This document shows, piece after piece, positions 26,813-34,926 of a DNA stretch of 64,000 bases. This DNA comes from Stenotrophomonas tumulicola (lineage in GTDB: Bacteria; Pseudomonadota; Gammaproteobacteria; Xanthomonadales; Xanthomonadaceae): assembly GCF_014117215.1 (NCBI RefSeq), contig NZ_JACGXS010000002.1, positions 398,290 to 462,289 on the forward strand, given 5' to 3'. The notes beneath the pieces were generated by a model that was given only the letters and a program-made list of their open reading frames with translations, searched no databases and was not told the origin of the DNA. The translations under genes and the position numbers were made by a program. Position 1 is the stretch's first letter, and every line of letters begins with the position of its first letter.

Positions 26813-27754
26813 TTATTCAAAACGATGTGGTCCATCAGCGAAGCCAACGGTCAGTGCCCCCTTGCCGACATTGACCATGCCGGTAAGGCTCATGACCGAT
26901 TCGTACACCTGCACGCCATGTTCGGCGCACACCTGCCGCAGCTGCGCGTAACCGGGCAGGGCGCGCAGTTCATCCAGCTCACCGCCATAGCTCAGGCAGA
27001 CCGCAGGGGTCATCAGGCCCGCGCGCACCCGCTGCCCGACCACCTCGAACAGCCGGGACACCGCGTTGTCGAACCCCTTGATCTTGGCCACCGGTCCAGT
27101 TTCCCCACGGTACCCATGCAGCACTGGTTTGATATCCAGCGCACTGCCCAGCGCAGCGCTGAGCAGGCCGACGCTGCGGTCGCCCTTGTGCCGCGCGCGG
27201 GCACGCATGTAATACAGGTCGCGGGTGACCATGTAGCCGTGCACGTTGCTGGCCAGTTCTTCCAGCCGTTGGCGGATCTGCTGCACGCTGGCGCCGCTGT
27301 CGCGCAGGCGCACCGCTTCGATGGCGGTCACGGCCTGGGCGGCGAACAGGTTCTGGGTGTCGATCACCCGCAGGGCGAACGGCGAGTTGAAGCCTGCCGC
27401 CTGGCGTACGGGCTTGTAGTCGTTGAGGATGGCGAAACTGGCCTGCAGCGCGTTGTCGTGGATTGGGCTGCGGGTCTTGGTGATGGTCAGGCAGAACACG
27501 TGGTCGTAATCGATGACCAGGCGTTCAAGGAACAGGTCGCGGATCTGTTGCACGCTGAAAGGAATGGTTTCAGCCTCCGCTCCATGCTCCGCGACATGGG
27601 CGTGCAGGAAGCTCAGCGTGGCCTGCTCGTCGCGGTGGTCGGCGAGGATCGCTTCGCCGATGCGCACGGTAATGGGCAGCAGCACGATCCTGTGCTGGGC
27701 GATGAACTCCTGCGGCAGGTCGCAGGCTGAGTCGACGACGATTCCGATGCGCAT
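26813..27754 (-). CDS. DegV family protein (fatty-acid-binding)
   Basis: 313-residue cytoplasmic protein of the DegV fold, whose members bind a fatty acid and can act in fatty-acid kinase systems. The N-terminus MRIGIVVDSACDLPQEF matches the family. Lipid-contact segments lie in FCLTITKTRSPIHDNA and in ALRVIDTQNLFAAQAV. No FakA partner is near. The start ATG lies at the beginning of the conserved strand, so it is well supported. Physiological role here unknown. Confidence 0.88.
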   Translation of the reverse strand: MRIGIVVDSACDLPQEFIAQHRIVLLPITVRIGEAILADHRDEQATLSFLHAHVAEHGAEAETIPFSVQQIRDLFLERLVIDYDHVFCLTITKTRSPIHDNALQASFAILNDYKPVRQAAGFNSPFALRVIDTQNLFAAQAVTAIEAVRLRDSGASVQQIRQRLEELASNVHGYMVTRDLYYMRARARHKGDRSVGLLSAALGSALDIKPVLHGYRGETGPVAKIKGFDNAVSRLFEVVGQRVRAGLMTPAVCLSYGGELDELRALPGYAQLRQVCAEHGVQVYESVMSLTGMVNVGKGALTVGFADGPHRFE

Positions 27755-27844
27755 CCGCAGGCCCCCTCCAGGCTGATTGAATGTCCCGAAGTGTGAAAGC
27801 TATCGCAATTTGGCCCGGCGCGCGCGCCCGCCGCGGCGTTCCGC

Positions 27845-28474
27845 TCAGCGTTTCCGCTGTACAGCCACCGGCAGGTCCAGCAGTTGTTGCCATTGCGGCT
27901 GCCGCAGCACGCCCGGGTCGTCCAGCACGGCCACCATCAACGGGTGGGCGTCGTTGCCCCAGAACAGTTCACCGTCGATGGACAGGGTAGGCACCCCGAA
28001 TACGCCGGCCTCGATGGCGGCCTCGGTGTTGCGGCGCAAGGCATCCTTGACCTCCGCTGTCCCGATGGCAGCCTCCAGGTTGCCCACCCCCAGCGTCCTG
28101 GCCAGCCCGGCCAGCGCCGCCGCATCGTCGGCGGCGCGGCCATCCTTCCATATCCAGTTGAAGATGGCATCCACCGCCGAGGTACTGGAACCGGCTGCGA
28201 TGCATGACCGCAGTGCCGGCAGGGGATTGAACGGATGCGCTGGAGGAAAGCGCAGGGGCACGCCTTCCTGCCCCGCCGTCCACAGCAGATGCCGGTAGAA
28301 GAAGCGACGCTTGACCGGGATTTCGGCAGGCCCGAGGTTGCCCACGTGCTGCAGCACGGCCCCCAGCGCGATGGGAACCGGCTGGATGCGCGCGAATTGC
28401 GGCAGGGCCTTCAGTTTCTGCCAGTGCAGGTAGGCAAAGGGCGAAACGAAATCGAAATACCAGGGCAAGGGCAT
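27845..28474 (-). CDS. 2-Hydroxychromene-2-carboxylate isomerase-like protein
   Basis: DsbA-superfamily glutathione-dependent isomerase, 208 residues. The N-terminus PWYFDFVSPFAYLHWQKLK carries the catalytic Ser in FVSPFAY, replacing the Cys of true DsbA. The C-terminal cis-Pro loop is FGVPTLSIDGELFWGND. Family members isomerise hydroxychromene carboxylates in naphthalene degradation, but many orthologues sit outside such pathways, as here. The ATG at 28474 has GGAGA upstream. It follows the second amidohydrolase by 19 bp, so they are probably in one operon. Confidence 0.9.
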   Translation of the reverse strand: MPLPWYFDFVSPFAYLHWQKLKALPQFARIQPVPIALGAVLQHVGNLGPAEIPVKRRFFYRHLLWTAGQEGVPLRFPPAHPFNPLPALRSCIAAGSSTSAVDAIFNWIWKDGRAADDAAALAGLARTLGVGNLEAAIGTAEVKDALRRNTEAAIEAGVFGVPTLSIDGELFWGNDAHPLMVAVLDDPGVLRQPQWQQLLDLPVAVQRKR

Positions 28475-28493
28475 CGCGGAATCTCCGAAGGGA

Positions 28494-29771
28494 TCAGGGC
28501 GAGGCGGCACGCTGCAGGTAGCGGTCGCGCAGCTCGGTCTGGCGCGAGCGCATCGGCATCGCCCGGCCGCCCAGCCACACCTGCTGTGCGTAATGTGCCA
28601 CGTCCAGCGGATCGCCTTCCCACAGCACCAGGTCGGCCAGCTTGCCCGGCTCGATGCTGCCGATCTGCCCACCCACGCCCATTGCCTCGGCCGGCACGCG
28701 GGTCAGCCCGGCCAGCGCGTCGGCCCATGGCAATCCATGGGCAACGGCATTGCCGGCCAGTTGGCGCACTTTCCGCGCGTTGTGGGAGGCATCACCGCCC
28801 TGGGTAAAGCTGACCTGCACTCCGTCCCGCTGCAGGCGCGCAGCGTTTTCCAGCGTCGCACCGATCTGGTCGAAGGTGGTGGGAAGGTTGCCGAGTCCGT
28901 CCACGAACACCGGCACACCCGCCTGTGCGAGCTGCGGAGCCAACTGCCAGGCCTCCGCGCCGCCGGCGATCGCGATCTTGACCTTTTCCCGTGCGGCCCA
29001 GCGCAGCAGTTGGCGGATATCCGAGGCACGGTCCACCTCGACGATGACGCGGCCATTGCCGGCCAGGTAATCCGCCAGCGTACGGCGCCCGGCCGGGGTG
29101 AGCAGGGCGTGTGGCGAATCGGCGCCCACCCGCCCGCGTGCCTCGTCGATCATCTGCTGCAGCAGCATCCATTGCGCGGCACGCGATTGCCCGGTCAACT
29201 CTGCCGCCGCCGAACCCAGGCGCAGGTACAGCGCACGCGGGCCGATCGGGTCGGCGCTGCCATCCAGCCGCACCACGCCTCCCTGGCCGGCCACGAAGCC
29301 GCCGCCGGTATGTGCGCCGAGGGCGGTGAAGCCGATGCCTTCCATCCGCGCCACCGGCACCAGGATCGAGGCCGGGTTGTAGGCCAGGGTGACATCGAAC
29401 TCCGGACGCAACGGCTGCGTGCCGATCTTCAGCGTGCTGTCCACCGTGCTCGATTCGCCGGACACTTCCTCGATGCCGATCTCGGTGATGCCGCCGAACA
29501 GCGCAGGCGTCAGCGGACGCCCGTTGGCCTCTACCACCGCCATGCCGGACGGGGCCGCCAGGCCGGTACCGACGGCCTGGATCACGCCGTTGCGCACCAG
29601 CACGTCGGCATTGTCCAGGCTGCCACGCGCGCTGGCCGTATGCACGGTGGCATTGCGGATCAGCACGTCCTGCGCGTTCGTGCTGCCTGCTGCACAGGCC
29701 AGCAGCATCACGCCCACGGTAGCGCCGAGCCGTGCCCGGCGGCTCCTGACCCTGCTGAACAAGCAGCCCAT
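28494..29771 (-). CDS. Exported amidohydrolase-family protein without the HxH metal motif
   Basis: 425-residue paralogue of the preceding amidohydrolase. It has a signal-like N-terminus (ARLGATVGVMLLACAAGSTNA), the N-terminal beta-sandwich strand VLIRNATVHTASARG, and a C-terminal GSIEPGKLADLVLWEGDPL typical of the family. Where the family has a PGLIDxHxH metal site, this protein reads LTPALFGGITEIGIEE, so both histidines are missing. It may be non-catalytic, perhaps a partner subunit. The ATG overlaps the TGA of the upstream gene by one base and follows GGAGG at 7 nt, a coupled pair. Confidence 0.9.
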   Translation of the reverse strand: MGCLFSRVRSRRARLGATVGVMLLACAAGSTNAQDVLIRNATVHTASARGSLDNADVLVRNGVIQAVGTGLAAPSGMAVVEANGRPLTPALFGGITEIGIEEVSGESSTVDSTLKIGTQPLRPEFDVTLAYNPASILVPVARMEGIGFTALGAHTGGGFVAGQGGVVRLDGSADPIGPRALYLRLGSAAAELTGQSRAAQWMLLQQMIDEARGRVGADSPHALLTPAGRRTLADYLAGNGRVIVEVDRASDIRQLLRWAAREKVKIAIAGGAEAWQLAPQLAQAGVPVFVDGLGNLPTTFDQIGATLENAARLQRDGVQVSFTQGGDASHNARKVRQLAGNAVAHGLPWADALAGLTRVPAEAMGVGGQIGSIEPGKLADLVLWEGDPLDVAHYAQQVWLGGRAMPMRSRQTELRDRYLQRAASP

Positions 29772-31174
29772 CACCGCACCTCCTGGCCAAGACGGAAATC
29801 CGACGCCGGTTTGTCCGCAGGATGGGCGCGGTCGTAGTAGCGGTAGCCATCGATGAACACCTGGTCGGCCAGCGCATAGGAACTGAACGGGTTGCCGTTC
29901 CATATCACCACGTCGGCATTCTTGCCCGGTTCCAACGTGCCGGTCTGAGCTTCGATACCCAGTGCCTTGGCGGCGTTGCCGGTCATCCAGATGATGGCGC
30001 GTTCCGGCGTGATGGCCGGCATGTTGGCGCGTCGCGCGGCGGCGATCACCTTGGCGGCCTCCTGGTTCAAGCGCTGGATGCCTTCGGGTGAATCCGAGTG
30101 CACGATGGCGCAGCTGTTGGCTGGCCGGTCCACCAGCGCGATGTTCTCCTGGATGCCGTCGAAGGCTTCCATCTTGAAGCCCCACCAGTCGGCCCACAGC
30201 GCACCGCACACGCCTTTTTCGGCCAGCCGGTCGGCCAGCTTGTAGGCTTCCACGCCGTGGTGGAAGGCGGCGATCCTGAAGCCGAACTCGTCGGCCAGGT
30301 CGAGCATGGTGGCCATCTCGTCGGCGCGATAGCAATGGATGTGCACGCGGATGTCGCCCTGGATGGCGCCGGCCAGCGTGTCCAGCTTGAGGTCGCGCTT
30401 GCCGCCGCTGTCGCCGGCGCTGTCTTCCTTGTCGCCGCCGAACCAGCGCTTGCGCTTGGCCGGTTTGGCAGTGTTCTTGGCGATGTACTCGCTGGCATCG
30501 ATGAAGGCAGCGCGGTAACCGGCCACGTTGCCCATCCGCGTGCCCGGCGCAGTGCCCTTGCCGCCGTAGACCCGCTTTGGGTTCTCGCCGCAGGCCATCT
30601 TCATGCCCCAGGGCGCACCGGGAAACTTCATCGCCTGGTAGGTGGTGGTGGGGACGTTCTTCAGTACCACGCCGCGCCCACCGACCAGGTTGGCCGAGCC
30701 GGGCAACACCTGCATGCTGGTCACGCCGCCGGCCAGTGCTTCGGCGAAGCCGGGATCCTGGGGCCACACCGAATGTTCCGCCCAGACGTTGGCGGTGACC
30801 GGTGCGGTCATTTCGTTGCCATCGCTATGGGCACCGACGCCGGGGCTGGGGTAGACGCCCAGGTGCGAATGCACGTCGATCAGGCCGGGGGTGACCCAGC
30901 GACCGCGCGCGTCCACCCGTCGTACATCGGCACCTGCCTGCAGCGAACGGCCAATTTCCGACACCTTTCCATCGCGCAGCAATACGTCGGCGTCGTCCAG
31001 CCGTTCACCGGTGCCGGTCAGCACGGTCGCATTGTGGATCAGCACGGCCTGTCCGCTGCGTGCCTGGTACGTGCTGGGATACGGATCCTGGATGAAGCGC
31101 GATGCGCCGAAGGCCGGCGCAGCGGCCAGCGACAGCAGCGCCAGGCCGATGCCGGCGCGCAGCAGGTTGTTCAT
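29771..31174 (-). CDS. Exported metal-dependent amidohydrolase
   Basis: 467-residue hydrolase. A signal peptide (LLRAGIGLALLSLAAAPAFG) precedes the beta-sandwich (VLIHNATVLTGTGERLDD), then the metal site VTPGLIDVHSHLG, a second histidine pair in VHIHCYRADEMA, HHGVEAYK, and the Asp in IVHSDSPEG, so the catalytic set appears complete. LEPGKNADVVIWNGNPF ends it. It resembles imidazolonepropionase-like amidohydrolases, but the substrate is not known; a periplasmic peptidase or lactam role is possible. It is the first gene of an apparent operon with its metal-less paralogue and the isomerase-like gene, and is divergent from the GH43-like gene. Confidence 0.92.
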   Translation of the reverse strand: MNNLLRAGIGLALLSLAAAPAFGASRFIQDPYPSTYQARSGQAVLIHNATVLTGTGERLDDADVLLRDGKVSEIGRSLQAGADVRRVDARGRWVTPGLIDVHSHLGVYPSPGVGAHSDGNEMTAPVTANVWAEHSVWPQDPGFAEALAGGVTSMQVLPGSANLVGGRGVVLKNVPTTTYQAMKFPGAPWGMKMACGENPKRVYGGKGTAPGTRMGNVAGYRAAFIDASEYIAKNTAKPAKRKRWFGGDKEDSAGDSGGKRDLKLDTLAGAIQGDIRVHIHCYRADEMATMLDLADEFGFRIAAFHHGVEAYKLADRLAEKGVCGALWADWWGFKMEAFDGIQENIALVDRPANSCAIVHSDSPEGIQRLNQEAAKVIAAARRANMPAITPERAIIWMTGNAAKALGIEAQTGTLEPGKNADVVIWNGNPFSSYALADQVFIDGYRYYDRAHPADKPASDFRLGQEVR

Positions 31175-31338
31175 GGTTCCCCGAAGTGTGGCGGTGCAGG
31201 CTCTCGACGCTAGCGGAGAGCACCGGCGCCTGCCAAGTGACTTTTGACCTGGCAAGGCATGCCTGGCAGCCACCGCAGGCCGATCCCGAAGCCCGGCACC
31301 GTGGCTCATTACCCGAGGACTTCGACGTTAAAGTCCAA

Positions 31339-31367
31339 TTGTATTACAAATAATGCCGGGCTAGACT
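31339..31367 (+). promoter_or_regulatory. Sigma-70 promoter with an operator-like palindrome over the -35
   Basis: TTGTAT (31339-31344), 17-nt spacer, TAGACT (31362-31367): a near-consensus promoter for the GH43-like gene, about 37 bp before its ATG. The 11-bp TTGTATTACAA is a perfect inverted repeat around a central T and covers the -35, typical of GntR-family operators. The regulator is unknown. Confidence 0.55.
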
Positions 31368-31403
31368 CGGGCCCATCGCTAACCACTCGTCGGGTGCCAA
31401 TGC

Positions 31404-32444
31404 ATGAAAGCTCTACGCGGAGTATTGCTCGCAGCAGGTCTGTTCGCGGCTGCAGTCTCATCCGGCAAGCAACCGGATCCGCCCGGACAGGTACGCCCCG
31501 GCGAGAAGCCGGTCAATGCGGCATACCTGTTCGCGCACATGACCGATGACGATTACGGTCGTCTCTATTACAGCGTCAGCCTTGACGGCCTGCACTGGAC
31601 CCGCCTCAATGGCGGCAAGCGCATTACCGACGATTACCGTGGCCACCCGGACATCGCACAGGGCCCGGACGGTACGTATTACATTGCCGGCAACCAGAGC
31701 GATGCGGCGCCGGACATCACCATCTGGTCTTCGCGCGATCTCATCCAATGGGAGCGCTACAGCACCTATACGCCCGACCTGAAGTCGACGCCAGGCTATT
31801 CGCAGGCGCTGCAGCGGATCGGCGCCCCGAAGCTGTTCTTCGACAAGGCATCCCGGCAGTTCGTGATGACCTGGCATACGCCCCACCTGGAAGGGACGCC
31901 GGAAGACAGTGAACGCTACTGGGCGAGCCAGCGCACGCTCTACGTGACATCCCGCGACCTGAAGACGTTCTCGGCGCCCCCTGAGCGCCTGCTCGACTGG
32001 GACATGGGCACCATCGATGTGTTCCTGCGGCAGGAGGAAGGCAAGTACTGGGCGATCCTCAAGGACGAAACCTATCCCACGCTGGATTGGGTCACCGGCA
32101 AGACCATCCGCATTGCCAGCTCCGATTCGTTGCTTGGACCCTACAAGGACCTGAGCCTGCCGATCAGCCCGAACTTCCGCGAAGCGCCGATGCTGGTCCC
32201 TTCGCCGGATGGCAAGGCCTGGTATCTGTACTACGAACAGTACCCGGGCGTTTCCTATGGCCTGTCGGTTGCCAGCAAACTGTCTGGCCCGTGGTATCAG
32301 GTCTCCGGCTACACCTTCCATGACGACTGGGACAAGTACGCCCTGCCGCCGAAGGTCAGGCACGGCACCATGATCACGATTTCCCGCGGGCAGTATGACG
32401 CGCTGGTGCAGAAATTCGGATTGGACAAGCCCGGCAGGCCATAG
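31404..32444 (+). CDS. Secreted GH43-like beta-propeller glycosidase-type protein
   Basis: 346-residue protein with a short signal peptide (LLAAGLFAAAVSS). The rest reads as a five-bladed propeller with repeated aromatic blades: YYSVSLDGLHWTRL, GHPDIAQGPDGTYYIAGN, IWSSRDLIQWERY, APKLFFDKASRQFVMTWHT and EAPMLVPSPDGKAWYLYYEQ. This pattern matches GH43/GH32-clan arabinosidase and fructanase folds; candidate acidic residues lie in HPDIA and REAPML. The substrate is unknown, and no transporter or polysaccharide locus flanks it. The ATG at 31404 lacks a strong Shine-Dalgarno. A promoter with a possible operator is just upstream. Confidence 0.8.
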   Translation: MKALRGVLLAAGLFAAAVSSGKQPDPPGQVRPGEKPVNAAYLFAHMTDDDYGRLYYSVSLDGLHWTRLNGGKRITDDYRGHPDIAQGPDGTYYIAGNQSDAAPDITIWSSRDLIQWERYSTYTPDLKSTPGYSQALQRIGAPKLFFDKASRQFVMTWHTPHLEGTPEDSERYWASQRTLYVTSRDLKTFSAPPERLLDWDMGTIDVFLRQEEGKYWAILKDETYPTLDWVTGKTIRIASSDSLLGPYKDLSLPISPNFREAPMLVPSPDGKAWYLYYEQYPGVSYGLSVASKLSGPWYQVSGYTFHDDWDKYALPPKVRHGTMITISRGQYDALVQKFGLDKPGRP

Positions 32445-32514
32445 CTGGCGCTCGACTCTTCGGCGCAGGTCTCGCAGAATTACGCCCTGTCGTTCGCGCA
32501 GGGCCGCTCCACTG

Positions 32515-33291
32515 ATGAAGACCAAGCAGGACATCGTCGACAACTGGCTACCGCGCTATACCGGGGTACCGCTGGACCAGTTCGGCCAGCACGTGCTGTT
32601 GACCAACTTCAGCGGTTACCTGCATGCGTTCGCACAGCTGACCGGTGCACCCATCGTCGGCCTGGACCGGCCGATGGCCAGCGTCACGGCCGACGGCATC
32701 ACCCTGATCAACTTCGGCATGGGCAGCCCCAACGCAGCCATCATCATGGATCTGCTGTCCGCGGTGATGCCCAAGGCAGTGCTGTTCCTGGGCAAGTGTG
32801 GTGGACTGAAGCGCAAGAACCAGCTTGGCGACCTGGTGCTGCCGATCGCCGCGATCCGTGGCGAGGGCACCTCCAGCGACTACCTGCCGCCGGAAGTCCC
32901 GGCGCTGCCTGCGTTCGCCCTGCAGCGTGCGGTCAGCACGATGATCCGCGACCTCGGCCATGATTACTGGACCGGGACCGTGTACACCACCAACCGCCGG
33001 GTGTGGGAGCACGACGAAGCCTTCAAGGAACGCCTGCGGGCGATGCGCTGCATGGCCATCGACATGGAGACGGCCACCGTGTTCGCGGCAGGGTTCGCCA
33101 ACCATATTCCCACCGGGGCCTTGCTGTTGGTGTCCGACCAGCCGATGATTCCCGACGGGGTGAAGACCGAGGCATCCGACGCCAAGGTCAGTTCCCGGTT
33201 CGTGGACAACCACATCCAGGTCGGCATCGAGGCACTGAAGCTGATCCGCCGCAACGGCAAGTCGGTCCGCCACCTGCGATTCGACGAATGA
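32515..33291 (+). CDS. amn: AMP nucleosidase, short form
   Basis: Hydrolyses AMP to adenine and ribose-5-phosphate. The 258-residue protein covers only the phosphorylase-type catalytic domain; the N-terminal domain of the E. coli enzyme (484 residues) is absent. Motifs: ITLINFGMGSPNAAIIMDLL, FLGKCGGLKRKNQLGDLVLP, and MAIDMETATVFAAGF, the nucleoside phosphorylase acidic site; LVSDQPMIPDGVKT follows. Because many bacteria have this short form, it is probably complete. It overlaps the possible upstream start of the DUF924 gene by ATGA and so is likely cotranscribed. Confidence 0.93.
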   Translation: MKTKQDIVDNWLPRYTGVPLDQFGQHVLLTNFSGYLHAFAQLTGAPIVGLDRPMASVTADGITLINFGMGSPNAAIIMDLLSAVMPKAVLFLGKCGGLKRKNQLGDLVLPIAAIRGEGTSSDYLPPEVPALPAFALQRAVSTMIRDLGHDYWTGTVYTTNRRVWEHDEAFKERLRAMRCMAIDMETATVFAAGFANHIPTGALLLVSDQPMIPDGVKTEASDAKVSSRFVDNHIQVGIEALKLIRRNGKSVRHLRFDE

Positions 33292-33335
33292 TGAGCGGTT
33301 GGCGGCGCACCCATGTACAGCCCGTGGAGCAGGAC

Positions 33336-33875
33336 ATGGAAATGGCAGCGCAGGTAGTGGCGTTCTGGACCGAGGCTGGCCCAGCCAAATGGTTCGTGCG
33401 CGACGATGCATTCGACGCGCGGTTCCGCGAGCTGTTCCTGGAGGAGCACCACGCGGCCGCATCCCGTGCACGCGAACATTGGCTGGCTACCGCCGAAGGG
33501 GCGTTGGCGCTGCTGTTGCTGCTGGATCAGTTTCCGCGCAACTGCTTCCGCGGCACGGGGCATTCGTACGCCACCGACGGGCTGGCCCGGCACTACGCCA
33601 TGCGTGCGGTCGAAGAAGGACTGGACCTGCAACTGGTACCGAAACTGCGGGCGTTCATCTACCTGCCGTTCGAGCATTCCGAGGACCCGCTGGACCAGGA
33701 CCGTTCGGTGGCGATGTTCGATGTGCTGGGTGACAAGGAGTACCTGCAGTTCGCCGAACTGCATCGCGACATCATCCGCCGCTTCGGCCGGTTCCCGCAC
33801 CGCAACGCGGTGCTGGGGCGCATTCCTTCACCGGAAGAACTGGATTACCTGGCCGAGGGCGGGTTTTCGGCGTGA
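33336..33875 (+). CDS. DUF924 family protein
   Basis: 179-residue cytoplasmic protein of unknown role. Family features are present: AQVVAFWTEAGPAKWF, LLLLLDQFPRNCFRGTG, the YLPFEHSEDPLDQDRSV block and HRDIIRRFGRFPHRNAVLGR. The best start is ATG at 33336, with GGAG 6 nt upstream; an ATG at 33288 overlapping the amn stop would add 16 residues and is possible. The family adopts a tetratricopeptide-like helical fold. It lies downstream of amn on the same strand. Confidence 0.85.
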   Translation: MEMAAQVVAFWTEAGPAKWFVRDDAFDARFRELFLEEHHAAASRAREHWLATAEGALALLLLLDQFPRNCFRGTGHSYATDGLARHYAMRAVEEGLDLQLVPKLRAFIYLPFEHSEDPLDQDRSVAMFDVLGDKEYLQFAELHRDIIRRFGRFPHRNAVLGRIPSPEELDYLAEGGFSA

Positions 33876-33885
33876 ACCTGCGCGG

Positions 33886-33910
33886 GTGACGGGCATGGCC
33901 CGTCACTACC
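33886..33910. repeat. GTAG-type palindrome, GTGACGGGC variant
   Basis: GTGACGGGC-ATGGCCCGTCAC followed by TACC, between convergent genes. Confidence 0.75.
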
Positions 33911-33940
33911 GGGGGCGGGTGCGCGGTGGGCGGGGCCGGG

Positions 33941-34867
33941 TCAGTACTTCGGCACGCCGTTGTCGACCTGGTCCGACCAGGCATCGATGCCCCCGGTGAC
34001 GTTGTGCACCTTGCTGAAGCCCAATGCACGGAACTGTTCGGCGGCCTGTGCGCTGCGTCCACCGTGGTGGCACAGGAATGCCAGCGCGGTGTCCTTCGGC
34101 AGGGCTTCCAGTTCGGCGCGGCCCTGGCCGTCGAATACCTTGAACGGAACACCGACGGCCGCGATGGCGCGTTCTTCCGGCGGACGCACGTCGACCAGCA
34201 GCACGCTGCCGGCACGCACCAGGTCGTCGGCATCGCGTACCGACAGCTCGGCGATCGGCTTGGGCGCGTTCGGGTTGTCGATGGCCAGGCCCTTGCCACG
34301 GATATCGTCCACCCAGTCGATGGTGATGCCATCGGCACGGCGTGCGCTGGCCAGGTCGAACTGCACGCGCAGGCCATTGGACTCGGCTGCGATGGCGTTG
34401 TCATCATGCGGCGCCAGCTGGAAATTGGGCTGGAAGCGCGCATCGATGCCCAGCTGCAGCGAAGCACCGGGAGAGTCGGCCAGCGCGCCCTTCAGCATCT
34501 CCACGGCAGCCGGGGTGACGGTGATGTTCGGCGGGGTACGGTCCGGGGCGGCCAGGCCGAGCACGTTGCTCAGTTCGCCGCTGGAGGCCATCTGCAGGAT
34601 GATGTCGCTGCCGCCGACCAGTTCGCCGTCGATGTACAGCTGCGGGATGGTCGGCCAGTCGCCGTATTGCTTGATGCCTTCGCGGATGTCCTGGTCGGCC
34701 AGCACGTTGACGTGGCCGAACTCCACGCCCAGGTCCTGCAGCGCGCCGACGGCCTTGGCGGAGAAACCGCACTGCGGCATGCTCGGCTGGCCCTTCATGA
34801 ACAGCACGACGCGGTCGGTGGCGAGGATGGTTTCGATGCGCGAGCGCAGGGCGGGGTCGAGGGACAT
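33941..34867 (-). CDS. Grx4 monothiol glutaredoxin fused to an IscA-like and a rhodanese domain
   Basis: A 308-residue three-domain protein. Residues 1-105 are a monothiol glutaredoxin with the CGFS site (33-36) and the WPTIPQLYIDGELVGGSD glutathione site. Residues about 115-195 resemble HesB/IscA (TVTPAAVEMLKGALADSP, FQLAPHDDNAI, IDWVDD), but its Fe-S cysteines are missing. Residues 205-308 are a rhodanese with active-site loop CHHGGRS. Grx4 proteins carry iron-sulfur clusters, and rhodaneses handle sulfane sulfur, so a role in Fe-S assembly or sulfur relay is plausible. This fusion is seen in Xanthomonadaceae. The start is the ATG at 34867, preceded by a short region shared with the divergent deacetylase. 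Confidence 0.93.
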   Translation of the reverse strand: MSLDPALRSRIETILATDRVVLFMKGQPSMPQCGFSAKAVGALQDLGVEFGHVNVLADQDIREGIKQYGDWPTIPQLYIDGELVGGSDIILQMASSGELSNVLGLAAPDRTPPNITVTPAAVEMLKGALADSPGASLQLGIDARFQPNFQLAPHDDNAIAAESNGLRVQFDLASARRADGITIDWVDDIRGKGLAIDNPNAPKPIAELSVRDADDLVRAGSVLLVDVRPPEERAIAAVGVPFKVFDGQGRAELEALPKDTALAFLCHHGGRSAQAAEQFRALGFSKVHNVTGGIDAWSDQVDNGVPKY

Positions 34868-34926
34868 GGCGGTGGAAATCCGGTGATAGCGAAACGCCGA
34901 TTCTACCCGCCATGGCATCATGGGGC

